Source of the DNA: Pachyseris speciosa
Taxonomy: Eukaryota; Cnidaria; Anthozoa; Scleractinia; Pachyseridae
Assembly: GCA_016490735.1 (NCBI GenBank)
Contig: JAEMWC010000001.1
Span: forward strand, 1,800,001 to 1,864,000
Reading direction: 5' to 3'
DNA length: 64,000 nucleotides
Below are positions 46,498 to 55,281 of this stretch, piece after piece. Numbering within the stretch: position 1 is the first letter of the stretch; every line of letters begins with the position of its first letter. Under the pieces are notes generated by a model, which searched no databases, was not told where the DNA came from, and saw only the letters and a program-made list of their open reading frames with translations. Made by a program: the position numbers and the translations under genes.

Positions 46498-46809
46498 GAA
46501 AATTGAGCTTAGAAGCCTTTGTGTGTGCAAACAGTGATCAACTGAGTTTCAAAGCCCCCCTCCCCCCCCCAATTCAATGTTGTCTGCGCCTCCTAACCGT
46601 TTCCCTGACAATGGTGGCTTCCCAACTTCAACATTGAAAAGGGGGAGGGGGGGGAAGGAAGCAGTTACAGTGAGGAAGCCTCGACATTAGCAGGCGGTAC
46701 ACAAAGAGCGAAATCGACAAAAGAAAAAAATCAGAAACAAAGCTCCAGTGGTAAACAGAGAAAAAACACACGTCCTGCAGCGGGTAAAAATACCGCTCCG
46801 AGGGCTGCA

Positions 46810-47328
46810 TTGACATCACGCAACTCGACATCGGAGGGCAAAGGCAGGAAAGGAAAAGCGACAAATCTTGGTGGGAAGAAAAATGCGAAGATGCTCACTA
46901 GAAAAGAGTTGGATGAGCTCATCCTCAAGCTAGAGAAAAAGCGCCCCATGTGTTGGAATTTCGTATCGGAGCGCCTGAGTGAACACTACGTTGCAAAACA
47001 TTACGCGCCGCATCGAACGCTAATTCAAGAAATACTTGATGTTCGGTACAGTGAACTTCGTAATTTAGTCCACCACATGTTTTCCGGTTACATAGAGCTG
47101 CTGTCTGGAGTTGCAGAGGACGTGAAGAAGGACAGAAAAGCGCACTTGGCAATTCGTTGGATAAACAGTTTGAACAGCTACTTTGATGGTTCATCCGAGA
47201 ATGCTAAAGCGTGCAGTCCGGTATACACGGATTTGTCTGATGAATTTTCATCAAGTACCATCCGAGCAGTGACCGGTATTTTACATTCCCTGGTGTACGA
47301 CTTCGCGCAGACAGAGTCAGTAGTATAG
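46810..47328 (+). CDS. Unrecognised basic/helical protein, possibly cut by Polinton
   Basis: 172 codons: a basic N-terminus (SEGKGRKGKATNLGGKKNAK), then LTRKELDELILKLEKKRP, LSEHYVAKHYAPHRTLIQEI, LRNLVHHMFSGYIELL and ending in DFAQTES. No family recognised. The frame closes at TAG 47326-47328, inside the AGTATAGGGG word that opens the hairpin next to the Polinton. So the natural C-terminus may have been interrupted by an insertion. G/C homopolymers at about 46557-46568 and 46640-46652 separate it from the upstream ORF. The two may be parts of one gene. Confidence 0.38.
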   Translation: MTSRNSTSEGKGRKGKATNLGGKKNAKMLTRKELDELILKLEKKRPMCWNFVSERLSEHYVAKHYAPHRTLIQEILDVRYSELRNLVHHMFSGYIELLSGVAEDVKKDRKAHLAIRWINSLNSYFDGSSENAKACSPVYTDLSDEFSSSTIRAVTGILHSLVYDFAQTESVV

Positions 47329-47397
47329 GGGTTGGGGGTACGAGACCATTTGTGAGAAAATGTTCTCGAACCAAACCCAACCCCTATCCTACTTTCC
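47322..47397. repeat. Imperfect hairpin at the Polinton left flank
   Basis: AGTATAGGGGTTGGG at 47322 and the complementary CCCAACCCCTATCCTACT near 47380-47397 form arms. CGAGACCATTT pairs with AAAATGTTCTCG in the middle. A further inverted copy of GAGACCATTTTG-like sequence lies near 47463-47478. It may mark or lie near the terminal repeat of the Polinton. The other end is outside the window, so this cannot be settled. Confidence 0.5.
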
Positions 47398-47662
47398 ATT
47401 TGATGGTAATCTATATGTTTTCCAATTTTTGGCAATTTATATATATTTAAATCTTTTTTCTACAAAATGGTCTCATACTTTTGTAATGATCGGATGATAT
47501 CAAAATTCAATGATTTTTCCCGGAAAACCAGCAAGTATGAAATTCTTGGAAAACTGGTTTTGACTGGTTTTTCTGTGCTGTGGTATAAAGGATCCTTGTA
47601 AAGAAATGGATATCTTCTTCATTAATGAATACTGATATATAACAAAGTAAAGAATAATTGAT

Positions 47663-50600
47663 TTAGTTTTTGGTTAGATAATGACCATATGCGTAACTGT
47701 TGATTCCGTCTTTTGAAATATATCTTTTGTCATCGAAACAGCTGAGTGATACTTTGTTTATTTCATAACTTCCTATTTGATGATTTTGACTTCTGATTGT
47801 TTTCATTTTGTGATGCAGCTGTTTATTATCGAATAGCGTCTCTTTATAATTTTCATGTTTGATACTCTTTTTGATTACAATCTTTTTTATTCCTTTGGCA
47901 GTCTTTCCTCCTTTTTGGTCGTCTTTCATATAGGAACACATCTTTGATCGCAAACCTACGAATTCAGTTATTGGTACACCTGCTGCTTCATCTTTCATTT
48001 TTCCAATCACTTTTTTATTTGACTTATTAAAATATGGTGAGCTTTCAGGGTAGTCACTGTTGTCAAATTTGTCTTTATCATTCCAGAAATCCCTATATAC
48101 ATCTTCAGCTTCAATTTCATAAGTTAAGCTGTCAGTATCAGTGAAGAGTAGTTTAGCTTTGCCACCATACTTTTGTTTAATGTAATTATAGTGAAAATCA
48201 TACATTAGTGTCTCACTGAGATCTAGAATACACATACCCACATATGCCGGCCTGTTTAAGGTAAGTGTTTCTTTGATCTTATGCACAGCAACTAGATTTT
48301 CATTTAATATCTTACTACTAACATAAGTGGGTTTACTAGCTAATTTTAACAGTTTCTTTTCATCAGTAACCAATCTGACATCTACTCTCTTTCTTAGATT
48401 CTCCATTGTTTTTCCAAAGACTGAATTATTCATTAGCTTGAGGAAGTCTTTCTCATAAGCATTTTTAGCATTGGTTCTTTTCTGAGTGTTGAAGTTAATG
48501 TACTGCCGGAGCCATGGGGATTGATTGTACTCTAGCACTCGATGGACTTTAGTTATTTTCAAACCAAGATCTGTGTATAATGGGAGGTTTCTATAATGGA
48601 CCACATACTTTTCTTTGTTGCTTAATGTTGGTATCAATTTGTGTACCAAACCAGTTGATATACTAAATTTATTAGCTATATTTTTGCAATAATCTGATAG
48701 CATATCCTTTGTCACTTTAATCTTTTCTGGTCCCAGTGGATAGTCATTATGAAGACTGTGCAACTCTTTGGGGTATTCCAAGTCAACTTCAAGTATCAAA
48801 CCTTTTTTACTGTCTTCTTTGTACATAGATAGGTCTAATTTGTTGATCTGTTCATTAGTCATCCATTTGAATCCACCTGTGGGTAAATATTGGCTCATAG
48901 CCCAACCGTATAAATTATTAGCATCTAGATACATGATGTACTTTGATGGCGCCTTCTCATTGTAATCTTTCATGTATTTATTGTTTGCTTTTCCATATCT
49001 GTTGGCTATATAGCTGATTCCACCACGCAACCCTTTTTCAATGAATTGAAACATATCAATTTCTGTCATCAATTCCAGTTTTATGTTAGTCATTTTTAAC
49101 ATTGCATCCCAAGATAGCCCTGGAGATGTGAAGTAGTGACACGGGTCCAGTTTGTAGTATTCTAAGCATGTTTTCCTGAAGTTTTCAAACACATCAGCTA
49201 GTAGAAGGATGTCTGATTTTAGGTACAGGTCATGATACTCACCCATATTTTTCAGAGAGAATTTATCCCAAATACTCTGAGCATGTGCATAGTCTTCATC
49301 TGATATATGTTCATTATTTAATACACTGTAAAAGTCTTCATTGGTTGGTATCTTTTCATTGAATTTATCAAAACTGTCCATATAGTCATAAGGGTAGACC
49401 CCTTTTTGTGCCATCAGATCAAGCTTTTCACCATTGAATACTTTTGAGGTATATTTCAAGGCTTCTTTTGGAAGATTACTGACTAGTTTTTCCAAACTAG
49501 AGCTCATGAATTGGAAACTATCAATAAATGTTAGGTGATTACCAAGCATGAAGGCCATGTATTTCTCCATGTTGTTGGGGATTGCATTGATTGTCATTTG
49601 ACAGTCTTCACCTTTCTTATTTTTGTAAGTATGCTTCTTGACAATGGATCCAATTTCTTGCATAATGAAATGGCTGTCATAACCTCTCAGATTGTGGAAT
49701 ATAACTGGTATTTTTATTTCTTCTGGATTTACTCTAAGTTTCAGGTTACATTCTTGATGAGCTGAGCCTCTTTATTTACCAGTGATGTGACAATGATCTC
49801 TAACTCTAATATCTTTGTCAGTGTATTTCTTATTGCAAATATGACAATCTTCAGCTTTTTGGAATTCTTCTTCATCATCTTTAGTCATTTTTAATGGTTT
49901 GTTGAATTCCTTTTTTATAATCTTCTTGCAATATTTAACTTCTTCTAACATTTTTTCCATGAATTTGTACACTGCCTTTTCACCTCTGTAAATTTGTGTT
50001 GGTTTTGTGTATTTGTCATCATAACAACAGACAACTTTATAACCATAACCACAGTCAGTATGCTTCTGATAAGCCTCAGTATATGATTTGTCATTATTTG
50101 GTTGACAACCCTGAATCTTTTCAGTAATGGCTTCAAAATGAGCATAAATCACAAATGGTATGGGTTGTTGTTTATGAAAGTTGTTGAATTTAAGAATGTT
50201 GTTATCCTTATTTGGCATTTTTATTGCTTGTGTTCCATTCACCTGAATACAATTGTCTTTGTGATCAGTTAATACTCTTTCTGAGCTGAAACACTGCAAA
50301 CAATGCATGCAGAAATGTTTTCTGTCCTTGTGTTTCGTCTGATTGAACATTAACTTATTAAAATCTTTGATTAACACATAATGCTTGTTTTCATCTTCAG
50401 TTATCAGTAGTAGATTCATACAGTCTTCATACTTTTCTTTTGAAACATAAATTGGATATGGTTGTTTATCTTCATAACCAAAAACATTGATATTGATCTT
50501 ATTTTGTTTTTCAATCTTGTTGTACTGTTTGGTGGTTACTGGGAATTCAATTCCTGAATAATCCAATTTTTCAATGTATTGTTTATCAACTTTTTTGATC

Positions 50601-51442
50601 CTCTGTGGGTATTTCTCTTGTGGGTTTAAGTGTCTGATATGACACCATCGGAAGCATTCATTATCCTCATTTTTCAAGTTAATTAAACCTTTAGCACTAT
50701 TACGCAATTCTGCTGGTAGTTTTATGTATGAGGAGCCTCTCATCGGTTCATATTTCACCACATTGAGGTAATGACTATCAACAGATTCGATTGTCCAACC
50801 AGACCCCTCAGAGACCCAAACTGCAATCTTATTTATTATTTGTTGTTTTGACTCTTGTAGTGATTCATTGATCTCTTGTTCATTCATGATTGTTTGAGCT
50901 GGACTATTGAAATATGCGGGTTTGTAAAATATTGCACCATCTGTTATCTTTGTGAATGTTACCTTTAATGTTTCAACAAATTTCAGTCCTTTCATTTCAT
51001 TCAGCAATTTTTTAATATGTGTTTCGATTGCTTTTCTTGTGTTTTGTAGTTGCTCAAGCGGGTCTTCATTATTTTTCACACCAATTTCAAAAGATTTAGT
51101 ATAACCCTTAAAAGCTTTCTCTGTTTGCTCTATCTTAGTCCTTGCTAATGGAACCGGTTTTTGAACTACCTTTTTGGTTCTAGGTGCTGGAACTGGTGTC
51201 TTTTTTAATTGTTCTATTTCTTCTAACCATTCAGAAGGTGGGGGTGGTAATCTTTTCCTCTCAAAATAATCAACCAATTCTTTCACAGTTTGTCTTGGTG
51301 CAGGTGCAGGTTTGGTATCATCTACCACTATAATCTTTGGCTTCTTGTTCTGTTGCTTCATTAGCAATTCAATTAATTGAGATTTACTCAGTTTTTCAAG
51401 ACTCTTCTTATCCATACTAATGGGGGAGATAATTTTTTCCAT
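47663..51442 (-). pseudogene. polB: Protein-primed family B DNA polymerase, one in-frame stop
   Basis: Replicates the linear element from its ends by protein priming. The frame of 1,259 codons is open except for TAA at 49772-49774. N-terminal part (before the stop): a Pro/Lys-rich tail region, a Cys/His cluster (HFCMHCLQCFSSERVLTDH), FVIYAHFEAI at the Exo I position, then CHICNKKYTD and RDHCHITGK. After the stop: YDSFDKFNEK; LDANNLYGWAMSQYLP (motif A region); KLMNNSVFGKTMENLR (motif B); LLFTDTDSLTYEIE (motif C, catalytic Asp pair). Exo I normally has Asp-x-Glu; here the Asp is His (codon CAT). The frame resumes without phase change after the stop. ACTATAG lies 16 nt before the ATG. Confidence 0.9.
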
Positions 51443-51462
51443 GATATTGAACTATAGTTGTT
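51443..51462 (-). promoter_or_regulatory. Early-type upstream motif of PolB
   Basis: The minus strand reads AACTATAGTTCAATATC directly before the ATG. The same ACTATAG word precedes the AT-hook gene (51751-51768), and TTATAG precedes the Bro-N gene (52568-52590). It differs from the TCTAA motif of capsid genes. Confidence 0.45.
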
Positions 51463-51552
51463 TTTTGTTTAAGCTATTTCAATGCTCGTTTAAATATGCT
51501 CAAGAATTCAAGTGATCCAAATTATGGATCCTTTGAACAGTTTTAAAAATCA

Positions 51553-51750
51553 TCATTTACCATTCATATTCAATTGGTGTTTATTCGTATTTATGTGACA
51601 CCATTTTCCAGCGAGTGTGTAGTTTCGTCCTGTCTTACAAATATCACAATACCATTCTTTATTTAACATATATTTTGTTCTATTTTTTCTTTTTTCTTCA
51701 GCAGGAATTTTTGGTCTGCCTCGACCTTTCTTAACATTTTGATTCTCCAT
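51553..51750 (-). CDS. Small AT-hook / zinc-finger protein
   Basis: 65 residues. Residues 9-14 are GRGRPK, an AT-hook that grips the minor groove of AT-rich DNA. The C-terminal half holds WYCDICKTGRNYTLAGKW and CHINTNKH, a C2H2-like finger with an enlarged loop. It lies between PolB and the Bro-N gene on the same strand and shares the ACTATAG upstream word with PolB. A DNA-binding regulator of early genes is the likely role; this is inference. The small size and intact frame support a real gene. Confidence 0.68.
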   Translation of the reverse strand: MENQNVKKGRGRPKIPAEEKRKNRTKYMLNKEWYCDICKTGRNYTLAGKWCHINTNKHQLNMNGK

Positions 51751-51805
51751 ATATATTCTATAGTTTTTATTTTTTTAATTGATTTTTAATTTGTTTTAAA
51801 TATGG

Positions 51806-52567
51806 CTACTGTGTGTGCTGCATCCTTCGTGATAAATATAATTTGCTTTCTTCCATGTGCTTGGTTATTTCTTGAATCAAATCTTCAAAACAATTGCTCA
51901 TAATATATTTGCACTTATTTTTTTCATATAACTGTTTCATATTTGTTTGTTTATCCGACACCTGATACACACCTGCTGGACTTTTAAATTCAAGACACAA
52001 AGCATTGAATTTTCTAGTTGGATTCATTAACATCAAATCACATTGTCCAGACATATATCCTTTGTTGTAACTTTTGATTCTCATATTTGAGCTTATTTGA
52101 TTTTCACCAAGACCTGCTATCATTAATGCATCATCGTATTTTTTTCTGATAAATGAAACAATCTTGTAGTGCAAATCATTTTCATTTTCAATCAATAGCA
52201 TATTATTGTTTTTGTCATTGAACTTTTTGTAATATCCCTCTTTTCTGATTTTTGGTAAAACCTCTTTTGTTACCCATTGTCTGAATTCTTTTGCTTTATC
52301 CATATTAGATCTTAAAATAAGGCTATATACTCCAGATTCATTTATATAAATCACATGGTCATTTTTTGGGGGTAACGAATCGTTACACCTAGATTTGAGG
52401 TTATTTAGTGTAGTTTTATCTTCAGAATCAACATGATCAAGAATAGCTTTTCGAGTGTTCGCGTACTTTAAGATTCTAGCAACAGTCTTAGCTTTGAACC
52501 AAACATCATCACCATTATTGATAATATCTATTTCAGTTTCATCATAAATTAAAATTTCTTTTTTCAT
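51806..52567 (-). CDS. Bro-N domain protein with VRR-NUC-like C-terminus
   Basis: 253 residues. Residues 1-115 fit the Bro-N fold of large DNA viruses and phages: DDVWFKAKTVARILKYANTR, LDHVDSEDK, VIYINESGVYSLILRS and EFRQWVTKEVLPKIRKEGYY. Residues 130-235 look like a VRR-NUC/PD-(D/E)XK nuclease: KGYMSGQCDLMLMNP (Asp177) and ALCLEFKSPAG (Glu193-x-Lys195), with YQVSDKQTNMKQLYEKNKC after it. Bro-N binds DNA; VRR-NUC proteins cut branched or free DNA ends. A role in replication or resolution of element DNA, or against host DNA, is possible. The frame is intact and the ATG follows a TATAG-containing upstream region. Confidence 0.75.
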   Translation of the reverse strand: MKKEILIYDETEIDIINNGDDVWFKAKTVARILKYANTRKAILDHVDSEDKTTLNNLKSRCNDSLPPKNDHVIYINESGVYSLILRSNMDKAKEFRQWVTKEVLPKIRKEGYYKKFNDKNNNMLLIENENDLHYKIVSFIRKKYDDALMIAGLGENQISSNMRIKSYNKGYMSGQCDLMLMNPTRKFNALCLEFKSPAGVYQVSDKQTNMKQLYEKNKCKYIMSNCFEDLIQEITKHMEESKLYLSRRMQHTQ

Positions 52568-52712
52568 AATACCATAATACTATAATTTATTTTTTAATTG
52601 GTTTATAATTTGTTTTAAATAATATAGCCAGGAACAATAATATTCTTGGCTACATAATAGCAAATAACAGTATGTACAACTGTATCTTCTGTTATATATA
52701 CGTTAGACAATT

Positions 52713-53668
52713 TCATATATCTTTTAAATCCTTGATGGGTATCCAACTGTTGAAGTCGTCACTATATCCCTTCCACTTTACTAAAGCTTGTTTCTTCTTG
52801 TAATCCCTCCGAACGACCTTATCAATTCTGAATACCTCTTGTTTGGCTTTTAATAATTCAGGTTCATAAAAACTCCCTTCAATATCTTCACCTCTAAGAT
52901 CCTTTATTTTGTATGTTATTGGATTAGTGTATTGGATTTTATCTATTGTGAATAATTCTTCAGTCCAGTTTGGAGTATAACCCTTGTCAAAAGTCTTTCT
53001 TTTGTATTTACTAATTCGAACCTTGTCACCAACTTTAAGTTTTGGTTTCTGTTTTAATGTTTCTATATCACCATACAAATTGAAGTAAACAGTTCCTTTA
53101 TTCTTTTTCTTTGAAGCCTCTGTGGGTGTCATCTTTGTACTTGAATGTTTTGTGTTATTGTACTGTTTTAATATTTTAGGTAATATGTCTATGTACTGTG
53201 TATTACCTTGAACTGTGAACTGTTTCCACATTTTGGACTTCATTGTTCGATTCCATCTTTCAACCACTGAGGACTTTTCTTCATTCTCGGTGGAGTACAT
53301 GTGTATCTCATTTTTCTCTAGCAAGTCCTTCAAGTGTTTGTTGTAAAACTCTTTACCTTTATCGACCCATAGAAATTGTGGTTTTCTATCTCTGAAGATG
53401 GTTTGGAATGCTTCAGTTACAGTTTCACCCTTTTTATCCTTGAGAGGAACAATCCAACCATATTTACTGAAAACATCAATAACCATCAAAAGATATTTAT
53501 AACCTTTATTCCATTTGCTGAATTTTTGCATTTCAACAAGATCAGCAGCCCATATTTCATCAATTTTATTTACAATCACACGCCGTCGAGTAAAATTGCG
53601 TTTTATGGGTGTATGTAACTCATCTGCTAATTTTTCTTGCCAGTTTTCTTCACTCGACGGCTTTTTCC
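52713..53668 (-). CDS. int: Retroviral-type integrase with chromodomain, no own ATG
   Basis: Inserts element DNA into the chromosome. The N-terminal ADELHTPIKRNFTRRRVIV leads into the rve core: IWAADLVEMQKFSKW (first Asp), LWVDKGKEFYNKHL (second Asp) and EEKSSVVERWNRTMK (Glu). The C-terminus carries LKVGDKVRISKYKR (SH3-like) and a chromodomain (FRIDKVVRRDYKKKQALVKW, GYSDDFNSWIP). The conserved start lies upstream of the first possible start codons: the frame is open from 53717 with no ATG before the rve domain, and a GTG at 53579 would drop the ELHTP region. The frame overlaps the end of the PLA2 gene in -1 phase at a slippery heptamer (53669-53675). Expression as a PLA2-integrase fusion is therefore likely. 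Confidence 0.88.
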
Positions 53669-53675
53669 GTTTTTT
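53582..53675 (-). promoter_or_regulatory. Candidate -1 ribosomal frameshift site
   Basis: Read on the minus strand, the heptamer A_AAA_AAC (53675-53669) lies in the PLA2 frame. Then a 7-nt spacer GGAAAAA (53668-53662) and a stem GCCGTCGAGT (53661-53652) pairing perfectly with ACTCGACGGC (53591-53582). Four further inner pairs include two G-U. The loop is 52 nt. A -1 slip moves ribosomes from the PLA2 gene into the integrase frame. The geometry matches retroviral-type signals. A one-base deletion in the A6 run is the alternative. Confidence 0.6.
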
Positions 53676-54904
53676 GGAACACCTAAACCTAGTTTCTCCT
53701 TTTTGTTGATTAGGAATCTAGCTGTTTGACCCCATTTTGGCATTTCACCATACGGTATTTGATCGAGAGATTTTATCATTGTTCTATCACAATCACCTTT
53801 ATCTTTTCCCATATCATAACAAATATCGTGGTAAGCTGCTATTTCATCCACCTTGTTGTAAGGTTGGACATTCCACTTCAGAACCTCACCTGTGTTTTTA
53901 TCATATTCCAACTGCTCATTAAGAGGATTGTAGGGTCCCATGTATTTATACTTTCCTGGTGTCCATCCAGCTTTTGGTTTTGGAAGCTTCCCAATAACTT
54001 TATGAATATCAATCTTTCCACCATAATAATTATTGGCAGTATCAGCAATTATTTGTCCATAAGAAGTCCAACCTTTGTTATTTTTTCCCTTAATAGCTTT
54101 CCCAAAAGCACTCATAAATTTAGGATTGGTAAAAGTTTTAGGAATAAGAACACCATATTTAAGCATACTAGTGTCAAAAACCTTATCACCCCAACCAGAT
54201 CCGAATTTTATTGGAATTGTGAATGTTGGTTTAGACCCAAAACCAGATTCAAGTATGAACTTATTATAGCTTCCCTTGTAACCATTAGCTTTTGCAGTTT
54301 CATATAATTTCTTATAAACCTTGACTCTTTCCTTAGCATCTTTAATTTCACTGGGATTTGGAAATTTAAAAAGATTTGGGTCTGTTGCTAATTCTGCTGC
54401 TTTTTTAAAATCAACTTGCCATGGGCTTCCTGCGACTCCACTCTTTAATAGCTTGTCAACATCAATAGCACCACCATGTGTATAATCCAATCCTTTGATG
54501 TCTGTTTTGTAACGAATGTTTGGTCGCACTTTTGTTGAGAGTTGATTTAAAGCTTCTGTCCCAACCTTTTGTAAAATGGGAGTTGCTTTTTTTATGCCAT
54601 AGTCAATCGCACGCCGCTGAAGTTTTGGATTTCTCATTGCTTCAGAAGCATAATATCTCCCCATTTCAACACCCTTCTTCGCTAAATAAGGGACTCCATG
54701 TTCCAAGAATCCTGTTAGCGCCATATCTGCGGCTGAATCTAGTATGCCAGCTCCTTGCTTACTAACAAATTTAGTTTTTGTGATTCCACACTCAGCACAA
54801 GTGCATTTCATCATAGTTTGACCATTTTCAGTCTTTTGATATCTTTCACTTCCCGGTACACATTCTGTTACTTTCTTCTGTTTTACACAGTATGATTTCA
54901 CCAT
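53627..54904 (-). CDS. Virion protein with phospholipase-A2-like domain
   Basis: 425 residues from the ATG at 54904, chosen because it follows the late motif (54905-54923) and because a paralogue starts the same way. N-terminus: YCVKQKKVTECVPGSERYQK and MKCTCAECGITKTKF, a Cys-rich ribbon. The middle is a long region with basic and Gly-rich stretches. C-terminus (about 320-385): YMGPYNPLNEQLEYD, NKVDEIAAYHDICYDMG (His359-Asp360) and DCDRTMIKSL. These match the YxGPxN loop and HD catalytic pair of the parvovirus VP1-type PLA2, which opens endosomal membranes during entry. The 3' end overlaps the integrase frame. PLA2 presence fits adintovirus-like particles. Confidence 0.8.
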   Translation of the reverse strand: MVKSYCVKQKKVTECVPGSERYQKTENGQTMMKCTCAECGITKTKFVSKQGAGILDSAADMALTGFLEHGVPYLAKKGVEMGRYYASEAMRNPKLQRRAIDYGIKKATPILQKVGTEALNQLSTKVRPNIRYKTDIKGLDYTHGGAIDVDKLLKSGVAGSPWQVDFKKAAELATDPNLFKFPNPSEIKDAKERVKVYKKLYETAKANGYKGSYNKFILESGFGSKPTFTIPIKFGSGWGDKVFDTSMLKYGVLIPKTFTNPKFMSAFGKAIKGKNNKGWTSYGQIIADTANNYYGGKIDIHKVIGKLPKPKAGWTPGKYKYMGPYNPLNEQLEYDKNTGEVLKWNVQPYNKVDEIAAYHDICYDMGKDKGDCDRTMIKSLDQIPYGEMPKWGQTARFLINKKEKLGLGVPKNGKSRRVKKTGKKN

Positions 54905-54923
54905 TGTATATATGTGATTTAGA
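54905..54923 (-). promoter_or_regulatory. Late-type motif of the PLA2 gene
   Basis: The minus strand reads TCTAAATCACATATATACA then ATG. TCTAA is 19 nt before the ATG, slightly further than in the other late genes. Confidence 0.55.
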
Positions 54924-54929
54924 TAAGTT

Positions 54930-55265
54930 TTATTTTCCACCTCTATAATGTTTAATGTTGTCTGTTACACCCTTGACTGCCTGACCTGCAAGTATCTTTG
55001 CCAAACCAGCAAAACTAGGAGCTGGAGTCACAAAATTAGACATTATATATGCAGCTTTATCAACGGCTGAAGGACCTCTATTTTGAATTCTTCTGATGGT
55101 TGATCTTGAAGCCCCACCTGTTTGTTTGACGAATTTAGTCTTTGTGATTCCACACTCAGCACATGTGCATTTCATCATAGTTCGACCATTTTTGGTTTTT
55201 TGATATCTTTCACTTCCCGGTACACACTCAGTGACCTTCTTCTGTTTAACGCAGTATGATCTCAT
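54930..55265 (-). CDS. Short paralogue of the PLA2 protein N-terminus
   Basis: 111 residues from the ATG at 55265 (an upstream-open frame exists, but this ATG follows the late motif at exact spacing). The first 46 residues nearly repeat the PLA2 protein: YCVKQKKVTECVPGSERYQK and MKCTCAECGITKTKF. Then comes TGGASRSTIRRIQNRGPSAV and a hydrophobic helix region, ending in RGGK. It has no PLA2 domain. The shared Cys-rich head suggests both bind the same virion partner. It ends 25 nt before the start codon of the PLA2 gene. Confidence 0.72.
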   Translation of the reverse strand: MRSYCVKQKKVTECVPGSERYQKTKNGRTMMKCTCAECGITKTKFVKQTGGASRSTIRRIQNRGPSAVDKAAYIMSNFVTPAPSFAGLAKILAGQAVKGVTDNIKHYRGGK

Positions 55266-55281
55266 ATACAAATGGGTTAGA
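55266..55281 (-). promoter_or_regulatory. Late-type motif of the short paralogue
   Basis: TCTAACCCATTTGTAT then ATG; TCTAA begins 16 nt before the ATG. The TAA of the motif is also the stop codon of the upstream protease gene. Confidence 0.65.

Noticed and set aside
53579..53579. GTG start for the integrase
   Set aside because: It would remove the conserved ELHTPIKRNFTRRR region, and eukaryotic GTG initiation is rare; the in-frame overlap with the PLA2 gene explains the region better.
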